Assembly: GCA_028819495.1 (NCBI GenBank) | Contig: JAPPLI010000022.1 | Span: forward strand, 1 to 43,003 | Origin: Gammaproteobacteria bacterium | GTDB lineage: Bacteria > Pseudomonadota > Gammaproteobacteria > Eutrophobiales > Eutrophobiaceae | Length of the DNA stretch: 43,003 nt | Direction of reading: 5' to 3' | Part shown: positions 38,190 to 43,003 of the stretch, one piece after another | Layout of the letters: each line of letters opens with the position of its first letter | Numbering within the stretch: position 1 is the stretch's first letter | Notes under the pieces: model-generated | Told to the model about the DNA's origin: nothing | The model's database searches: none | The model's input: only the letters and a program-made list of their open reading frames with translations | Made by a program: the position numbers and the translations under genes

Positions 38190-39343
38190 AAGTTGTCCTC
38201 TTCGTTCTCGGAGCGCCATTCCAGCAGCAGTCTGCGCAGCTCCTCCTCGGGTGGAAGTTCCAGCTTGTAACGGCTGGCGAAAATACGTTCGTTGCCCTTG
38301 TCGAGTACGTATTCGACGATGGCATCGTTCTTATCGGTGCAAAGGATCAATCCAATGGTGGGGTTGTCCTCCTGGGTGCATACTTCACGATCAAAATAGT
38401 GAACATACATCTGCATCTGGCCGATGTCGCCATGAGTGAGTTTTTCCGTTTTCAAATCGATGATCACATAGCATTTGAGGCGCACATGGTAGAAGAGTAA
38501 GTCGGCATAGAAATGATCCCCGTCGAGCGTGAGTCGTCTTTGGCGGGCCACAAAGGCGAAACCGTCGCCCAATTCCAGCAAAAACTCCTGCAGATGAGTC
38601 GTCAGGGCCATCTCCAAATCGCTTTCGACCAAACGATGCGACTCGGGAAGACCGAGGAACTCTAAGGCATAGGGGTCTTTAATGATGTCTATCGGGTTTT
38701 CGGGCACCTGCCCTTCGCTGGCGAGTTGCAACACACCATCCTTGTCGCGGCTCTTGATCAGGCGTTCAAATAACAGGGTGTTGATCTGTCGTTCAAGCTG
38801 CCGCTTGTTCCAGTTGTTCCGGGCGGCTTCCTGTTCATAGAACTGCCGTGCCTCCTCGTTCTCGACGCGCATCAGGGCGCGATAGTGCGACCAGCTTAGA
38901 TCGGGATGGAAGCCAGTGGCGAATTCAGTACCCATTGGGTAGTGTTTTGGTGTCGATTCTTTCCCCGGTGGGGAGAGAATCTTCGATTTCCCGGATTCTT
39001 TCCCCACCGGGGGAAGAATTGTCGGGGTGCGATCCATATACTTCTGATAGAACTTGCGCATGTTCCACAAGGAAACGGCGGAGTAGCCTCTACCATAGCG
39101 TTCAGACAACCGCTTAGACAGCCCTTCAATCAGGGCCTTGCCGTAGTCAGCCCGCTTACTTCCCTTCTGCTCTTCTTCAACGATTTCACGTCCGATCAGC
39201 CAGTATGCGACCACCATTGCGCTGTTGACTGTTCGGGCGACATGACTACGCGCTTCTTCGAGGATGTCAACAATCCGACCGAATAGCGCGGCATTGTTCG
39301 GCACCGACGTATTCGGGCTCTTCTTCAGAATCTTGTCAGGCAT
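38186..39343 (-). CDS. DUF1016 (YhcG-type) PD-(D/E)XK nuclease-domain protein
   Basis: Protein of 385 residues. The N-terminal DUF1016 region (MVVAYWLIGREIVEEEQ, RYGRGYSAVSLWNMRKFYQ) is followed by LSWSHYRALMRVENEEARQFYEQEAARNNWNKRQLERQINTL. The C-terminal nuclease domain has the PD-(D/E)XK pattern (HFYADLLFYH, VIIDLKT). I chose the ATG at 39343, whose ATGCCTGA overlaps the res stop; upstream starts extend into res without support. Residues about 108-130 (ILPPVGKES...ILSPPGKEST) come from two tandem 39-base hairpins (38955-39019). YhcG-like proteins occur beside restriction systems; whether this one cuts DNA is unknown. Confidence 0.85.
   Translation of the reverse strand: MPDKILKKSPNTSVPNNAALFGRIVDILEEARSHVARTVNSAMVVAYWLIGREIVEEEQKGSKRADYGKALIEGLSKRLSERYGRGYSAVSLWNMRKFYQKYMDRTPTILPPVGKESGKSKILSPPGKESTPKHYPMGTEFATGFHPDLSWSHYRALMRVENEEARQFYEQEAARNNWNKRQLERQINTLLFERLIKSRDKDGVLQLASEGQVPENPIDIIKDPYALEFLGLPESHRLVESDLEMALTTHLQEFLLELGDGFAFVARQRRLTLDGDHFYADLLFYHVRLKCYVIIDLKTEKLTHGDIGQMQMYVHYFDREVCTQEDNPTIGLILCTDKNDAIVEYVLDKGNERIFASRYKLELPPEEELRRLLLEWRSENEEDNL
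38955..39019. repeat. Tandem hairpins inside the DUF1016 gene
   Basis: Two hairpins (38955-38981 and 38994-39019), each based on GATTCTTTCCCC and its complement, 39 bases apart in frame. They encode a repeated peptide (LPPVGKES / LSPPGKES) in the linker between the two halves of the protein. Confidence 0.75.
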
Positions 39344-41798
39344 ACATAACTCCCTTTGCATTAGTCTTGAAAACGGAATACTCCTTGACGGGTGCATCGT
39401 AGTTGACACGCGCATCAATCCCAAGCGCATCGAAGTGCTTCATGGCGCACTTGATCTTGTAGACTTCACTCTCACGAAGCGCCTTCTTGTCCGCAAGCTC
39501 GTTCGTACCCTTTGTTTCGACAACGAAGTAGAACTCCGCCTCTTCTTCGTTACGCAGGCGCTTCCGTCGAAGAACAACGCCGAAATCAGGATTGTAGGAA
39601 CCGATGGGGGTTGGAATCCGGTAGAAATCCGGGAGCTTGAGAAAACATACAACTTCATCGTCGTTGTCTGCGGCTCCCCCGAAGTCCCGTTCAAAATTGC
39701 TGTCGCACACAACACGGTCATATAAGCCCCGGTTCGGCGTTTCGATAGTGTCCGCGAAGGTCACGAGACTCGGCTCAAGCAGCGAAATATCGAACTCTTC
39801 GCCGCTGGGCGCATAGGTCAAGCCACGTAGCAGTTCATCCAGTTCAATTTCCCGAATTCGCGATGATGCTTCGTGAATGAAGCGGTAGGGGTTTGCCATG
39901 ATAGCAGCACGGTTAGTTACTCCCCGCAGGATTCGGATTACTGTCGGATAGGCAAGTGATGTTCCCTCGCTGATTTCTTCGACCAGGTCCACTGCTCCGA
40001 ACGTGGCACGCAGGCGGCGACGCTCGCTACCTATGTGCTGTGTCGTGACCCCTTGGGCTTCGAGCCGCTCAACACGGTTGAGGGCTACTTCAGCGGTGTA
40101 GTGTTCAATCTTCACGGCATTCAGTGCCTCGGTGGCACGGGTGATAACAGCATCTTCATCTATCAGGACTGTGTAGTCGGTACGCAGACTCAGACGCCGC
40201 CAGAATTCACGAAAGGAATTGCTTTCATAGACCGTATCCTTCCTTCTTACGCGCCGCTTGCGTGGGTGCTTGCCCTTCTTCTTGTGCCTTGTCTTCGCGC
40301 CGGAAGCAGTTGTTCCATAGACCTCCTGGATTTCGCTCTGGTACTGACTCACGAATGTTTCATACGTCTCGTTCGGAACAATCGTCAACAGGTTGATCTC
40401 GCCGCCTTCCGGGCAGTCGTCGGCGTCATAGACGCGCTGGCCCTTCTGGTTAACGGAGATGCGAAGTCCGCGGCCGATCTCTTGCCGTTTTTTTATCTCA
40501 CTGTAGCTCTGGTTGAGCGTCGCTATATTGAATACGTTGGGATTGTCCCATCCCACGCCAAGGGCGGAATGCGAGAATATGAACTCAACCGGATTCCCAA
40601 TGCGCAGCAATTCTTCCTTCTGTTTCAGGATGAGGTCGAAAAGCGCCTTGTTCGTGCGCATGGAACGCTCGTTATCTGTGTACACGCCCTTTCCCGTCTG
40701 CGCGAAGTAGTAGCCCTGCACGGCAGCTATTTCTTCCTCGCTGGACTCGCGATTCAGTTTCTCTCGGCAAACCTGTCGATATTTCTCCGCGAAGATGCGG
40801 CGAATAACATAGCCCCGATAGCCGACATTGCCCGTTTTCTCTTCGAGATCGTCGCCGACCTTGAGGAATAGAGACTCACGTAGGGTGAACGAGCCGTCTT
40901 GCTTTGCGTACCAGAGGCGCAGCTTCGCTCTCGGCGGCTTTCCATCCTGAAACGTCTTCACTTCAACAAGCTCGACGCGCAATGTTGCTTCCTGGTTTTG
41001 CTCTGCAACAGTCAGAACTTCAATCTTTTTCACAAGACCCTGTTGATAACTGTCAAACGGTGTCAGTCTGTATACAAGATTCCGCATGACCTTGTGTGTC
41101 GCGGAATAGCGGAGCCTGCATAGCGGCGTGAGGGCGTCGATACGAGCGACGGCATTCACTGTGTCCATGCCCTCCTGCGGCTCATCCATGATGATGATCG
41201 GGCGCGTGCGCGCAATAGCCTCGATGAAGGGCATATTGAAGAAGAGGTCTTCCCGCTGGGCCTGGTTGAGAATGCGGTCCTCCGCATTGAAGGACTGGAG
41301 CGTCATCACCATGATTTGGGGATGCTGCTCCTCGACGAAGCCCGTCACGCGATTCAAGCGTTTGCTGTCGTACTCGAAGCATGCCGGCGTGAAGCCGTAC
41401 ACGTCGGCAAGCTGTCGTTTGAACACGTCGAAAGTGGATAGGACGCCCTCTTTAATGGCGACGGAGGGAACGAGGATGATGAACTTCGTGAAGGCGTATT
41501 GGCGGTAGAGTTCGTAGGCCGTCTTGAGGTATACGAGAGTCTTGCCGGTGCCCGTCTCCATCTCGATGCAGAAGTCCAGGGCTTCGTCGGGAGCAGCCGT
41601 TTCTTCGTCGATGCCGCTGTCTTTGATTGTTGCCAGGAAGTTCTCGCGAATCTGCTCGGTGGGGATAGTGAGGACGTTGCTCCGCACACCTTCGCGGCAA
41701 GCCATATCGAACGTGTTGCGCGGTTGTCCCTCAAACAGTCGCACGACGGCGTCTATAGCCTCGCGCTGATATGGGAGTTCCTCAAGTTTCAGTTCCAT
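39336..41798 (-). CDS. Type III restriction enzyme Res subunit (DEAD-box translocase / nuclease)
   Basis: Protein of 820 residues. Helicase Walker A ETGTGKT lies at 81-87, motif II DEPQ at 205-208 and the conserved GWDNPNVFNI and QEIGRGLRI segments follow. A C-terminal PD-(D/E)XK nuclease has Asp738 (NPDFGVVL) and Glu761-x-Lys763 (VVETKG). Full-length Res proteins are often about 900-1000 residues, so this is a shorter form. Its start at 41798 follows AGAAGG. It is the first gene of a res-DUF1016-mod operon with overlapping ends, the reverse of the usual mod-res order. Because mod is broken, restriction is probably lost. Confidence 0.88.
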   Translation of the reverse strand: MELKLEELPYQREAIDAVVRLFEGQPRNTFDMACREGVRSNVLTIPTEQIRENFLATIKDSGIDEETAAPDEALDFCIEMETGTGKTLVYLKTAYELYRQYAFTKFIILVPSVAIKEGVLSTFDVFKRQLADVYGFTPACFEYDSKRLNRVTGFVEEQHPQIMVMTLQSFNAEDRILNQAQREDLFFNMPFIEAIARTRPIIIMDEPQEGMDTVNAVARIDALTPLCRLRYSATHKVMRNLVYRLTPFDSYQQGLVKKIEVLTVAEQNQEATLRVELVEVKTFQDGKPPRAKLRLWYAKQDGSFTLRESLFLKVGDDLEEKTGNVGYRGYVIRRIFAEKYRQVCREKLNRESSEEEIAAVQGYYFAQTGKGVYTDNERSMRTNKALFDLILKQKEELLRIGNPVEFIFSHSALGVGWDNPNVFNIATLNQSYSEIKKRQEIGRGLRISVNQKGQRVYDADDCPEGGEINLLTIVPNETYETFVSQYQSEIQEVYGTTASGAKTRHKKKGKHPRKRRVRRKDTVYESNSFREFWRRLSLRTDYTVLIDEDAVITRATEALNAVKIEHYTAEVALNRVERLEAQGVTTQHIGSERRRLRATFGAVDLVEEISEGTSLAYPTVIRILRGVTNRAAIMANPYRFIHEASSRIREIELDELLRGLTYAPSGEEFDISLLEPSLVTFADTIETPNRGLYDRVVCDSNFERDFGGAADNDDEVVCFLKLPDFYRIPTPIGSYNPDFGVVLRRKRLRNEEEAEFYFVVETKGTNELADKKALRESEVYKIKCAMKHFDALGIDARVNYDAPVKEYSVFKTNAKGVMYA

Positions 41799-41804
41799 AG
41801 CCTT

Positions 41805-41921
41805 CTACTTGCCGTTTTCTTCCGATTTGTCCGCCTTGCCTGACTTCATCCTGTCGTGTATTTCGTTCAAACCGAGGATGTACAGAAAAATGTGCCGTCT
41901 CGCGTCTGGGAGACGAGCCCG
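41805..41921 (-). pseudogene. C-terminal remnant of an unidentified gene upstream of res
   Basis: The minus frame encodes RARLPDARRHIFLYILGL then NEIHDRMKSGKADKSEENGK before a stop seven bases ahead of the res start. An in-frame stop (41922-41924) lies directly upstream, so there is no credible start for the whole stretch; the only internal ATG gives 14 residues. It may be the tail of another gene of the restriction operon. I do not recognise it. Confidence 0.35.
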
Positions 41922-41979
41922 CTATCCGTTACTCCCGTTCCAACCCCTGTTATAACACCACCCATTCGGAGGAAGCGTT

Positions 41980-42099
41980 ATGTCTGATAGTGTACACACT
42001 GATACCTTAAACGTCATTCATGCGGAGTTGGCGGCCTCTCTATTTGGAAGAGAGACAGAATTAGACGCCTTAAAACTGGTATCAAAAAATGCGTTGTGA
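41980..42099 (+). CDS. Small hypothetical protein, 39 residues
   Basis: ATG at 41980 preceded by GGAGGAAGCG, a strong ribosome site about seven bases away. The product is 39 residues and begins SDSVHTDTLNVIHAELAASLFG, with a predicted amphipathic helix and a hydrophilic end. It reads away from res and toward the tfoX fragment. I do not recognise it. It could be a genuine small gene of the island or the 5' end of a gene cut off by the island boundary, since the product ends close to where the tfoX homology resumes. Confidence 0.45.
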   Translation: MSDSVHTDTLNVIHAELAASLFGRETELDALKLVSKNAL

Positions 42100-42124
42100 A
42101 CCGTCAGGCCATCCTCAAACAGAA

Positions 42125-42259
42125 TTACTCTAAGATACTTCCGAACATCAGTTCACCCTTGAAGATACCGTAAGCGCCGAACATCCGTTTGGCGTGGACG
42201 TTGCCGAAGGGCGCCAGCAGCTCCAGCAGGTATCCGATGAGCCCGGAGCCGCCATTCAT
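42125..42259 (-). pseudogene. TfoX N-terminal domain fragment
   Basis: The frame from ATG 42259 to the TAA at 42125 encodes 44 residues (MNGGSGLIGYLLELLAPFGN, VHAKRMFGAYGIF, then KGELMFGSILE). The middle strongly resembles the start of TfoX_N proteins, which are about 100 residues or more and are linked to competence or Sxy-like regulation. The fragment stops after the MFGSI position, at the edge of the restriction island, so tfoX was probably interrupted there. It begins seven bases after the M50 protease stop. Confidence 0.75.
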
Positions 42260-42265
42260 ACGGGA

Positions 42266-42919
42266 TTACCCGCCCAGGACCATGCTCACGACGGAGAGCA
42301 TGAAGTCAACCATCGGATACAGAATCTTCTCCAGGACTCCGGTAAAGATCAGGACAACCAGGATGGGCAGGCCCCAACGTTCCAAGGCGTTATAACGGCG
42401 CGCCGCTGCAGGGGACAGGAAAGCCGTTACGATGCGGCTGCCGTCCAGGGGCGGCAGGGGCAACAGGTTCAGGGCGATCAATACGATGTTGATAATGATC
42501 CCCACCTTGGCCATTTCGATAAACAGCATTGAGGGGTAAGAAACCGCATTGCCTGCCGCAAACGGGACCGACAGCAACAACGTCCATAACGCCAGCATGA
42601 CGATATTGGCCCCCGGCCCGGCCGCCGCGACCAGCGCCATGTCGCGCCTTGGCTGCTTCAGGTTGCGCCAGTCCACCGGCACCGGTTTGGCCCAACCGAA
42701 GGCAAACGGCGTCAGCACGATCATGACCAGCGGAACGACTATCGTGCCCAGCGGGTCAATGTGTTTTACCGGGTTCAGCGTCAGCCGGCCGGCCAGCCTG
42801 GCGGTCGGATCGCCCAGTTTCCCCGCCACCCAGCCGTGGGCGACTTCATGCACGGTGATGGCGAATATGATGGGAATCGCGGCAACGACTATTTTTTCCG
42901 CCAGGGAGAGTTCGAACAT
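42266..42919 (-). CDS. Site-2 protease-family M50 metalloprotease
   Basis: Membrane-embedded zinc protease, 217 residues, of the small YwhC/Rip3-like type. The zinc-binding HEVAH is at 24-28 in the first helix, with a further zinc ligand expected in NLLPLPPLDGSR near 155. Five or six hydrophobic helices account for the rest. Such proteases cleave other membrane proteins; here the target is unknown. In many Gammaproteobacteria this gene sits near trpS and scpA. It is followed seven bases downstream by the tfoX fragment. Confidence 0.9.
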   Translation of the reverse strand: MFELSLAEKIVVAAIPIIFAITVHEVAHGWVAGKLGDPTARLAGRLTLNPVKHIDPLGTIVVPLVMIVLTPFAFGWAKPVPVDWRNLKQPRRDMALVAAAGPGANIVMLALWTLLLSVPFAAGNAVSYPSMLFIEMAKVGIIINIVLIALNLLPLPPLDGSRIVTAFLSPAAARRYNALERWGLPILVVLIFTGVLEKILYPMVDFMLSVVSMVLGG

Positions 42920-42930
42920 GGTTGTACGGA

Positions 42931-43003
42931 TCAGTTCCGGGCGAGGATGATCAGAAACACGATGAACAGCACCACGATGCCGATGGGTATCAGCGCGCTT
43001 GAC
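42931..43003 (-). CDS. C-terminal end of a membrane protein, 5' end outside window
   Basis: The last 24 codons run off the right edge and encode SSALIPIGIVVLFIVFLIILARN, a single hydrophobic helix with a short positive tail, then a stop. It could be the last helix of a larger membrane protein. Its stop lies 11 bases before the M50 start, so the two may be co-transcribed. Confidence 0.5.
   Translation of the reverse strand, partial: SSALIPIGIVVLFIVFLIILARN

Overview
The window reads as a chromosomal segment of a Gram-negative, probably gammaproteobacterial heterotroph. It carries TonB-dependent receptors, an RND efflux pair, a HpaB/HpaC-type flavin monooxygenase, a FadJ-type beta-oxidation enzyme, an acetoacetyl-CoA reductase of the PHB type, Lrp-controlled alanine dehydrogenase, Amt, a TfoX fragment and an M50 protease. 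Most of it looks high in GC with short gaps between genes. No rRNA, tRNA, CRISPR array or intact transposase was seen. The taxonomic call is inference from gene content.

Layout. 1-2822: two divergent ATP-grasp genes, the right one translationally coupled to a CcrM-like DNA methyltransferase. 2950-7718: RND permease, its adaptor and a beta-carbonic anhydrase, all on the minus strand. 7902-20010: a mostly minus-strand catabolic stretch with a HisN/IMPase-like phosphatase, HpaB (HpaC divergent), MFS transporter, APH-fold kinase, amidase, TonB receptor and FadJ-like protein. 20211-21942: a divergent lrp-ald pair. 22227-22949: acetoacetyl-CoA reductase. 23204-34049: a plus-strand block of a MalT-like regulator, amidase, TonB receptor, creatinase-fold M24 protein, LLM flavin oxidoreductase, small barrel-like protein and two tandem DUF1989 proteins. 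34276-37098: a TPR/TonB-C protein and Amt. About 37.19-42.13 kb: a decayed type III restriction-modification island (res, DUF1016 nuclease, frameshifted and truncated mod) that appears to have cut into a tfoX gene. 42266-43003: M50 protease and the tail of another membrane protein.

The most striking non-coding feature is a dispersed hairpin family with arms GGGGTCAGAGTAA / TTACTCTGACCCC. It usually occurs as a pair of oppositely oriented 42-43 bp copies about 14-28 bp apart and nearly fills the gap between genes. There are eleven sites. Ten lie at 0.96-22.2 kb and one at 35.6 kb; none was seen in the 23.2-34.0 kb block or in the restriction island. Some copies carry compensatory changes in both arms. 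A second, shorter palindrome (GGGGACAGA type) lies inside the coding region of one ATP-grasp gene and forms the 3' end of an amidase gene.

The best candidate for an undescribed system is the 23.2-34.0 kb block. Its gene content (outer-membrane uptake, amide hydrolysis, a pita-bread hydrolase that has lost two metal-ligand aspartates, a flavin monooxygenase-like enzyme and a DUF1989 pair resembling carboxyguanidine deiminase subunits) suggests catabolism of a nitrogen-rich small molecule under its own regulator. The substrate cannot be read from sequence alone.
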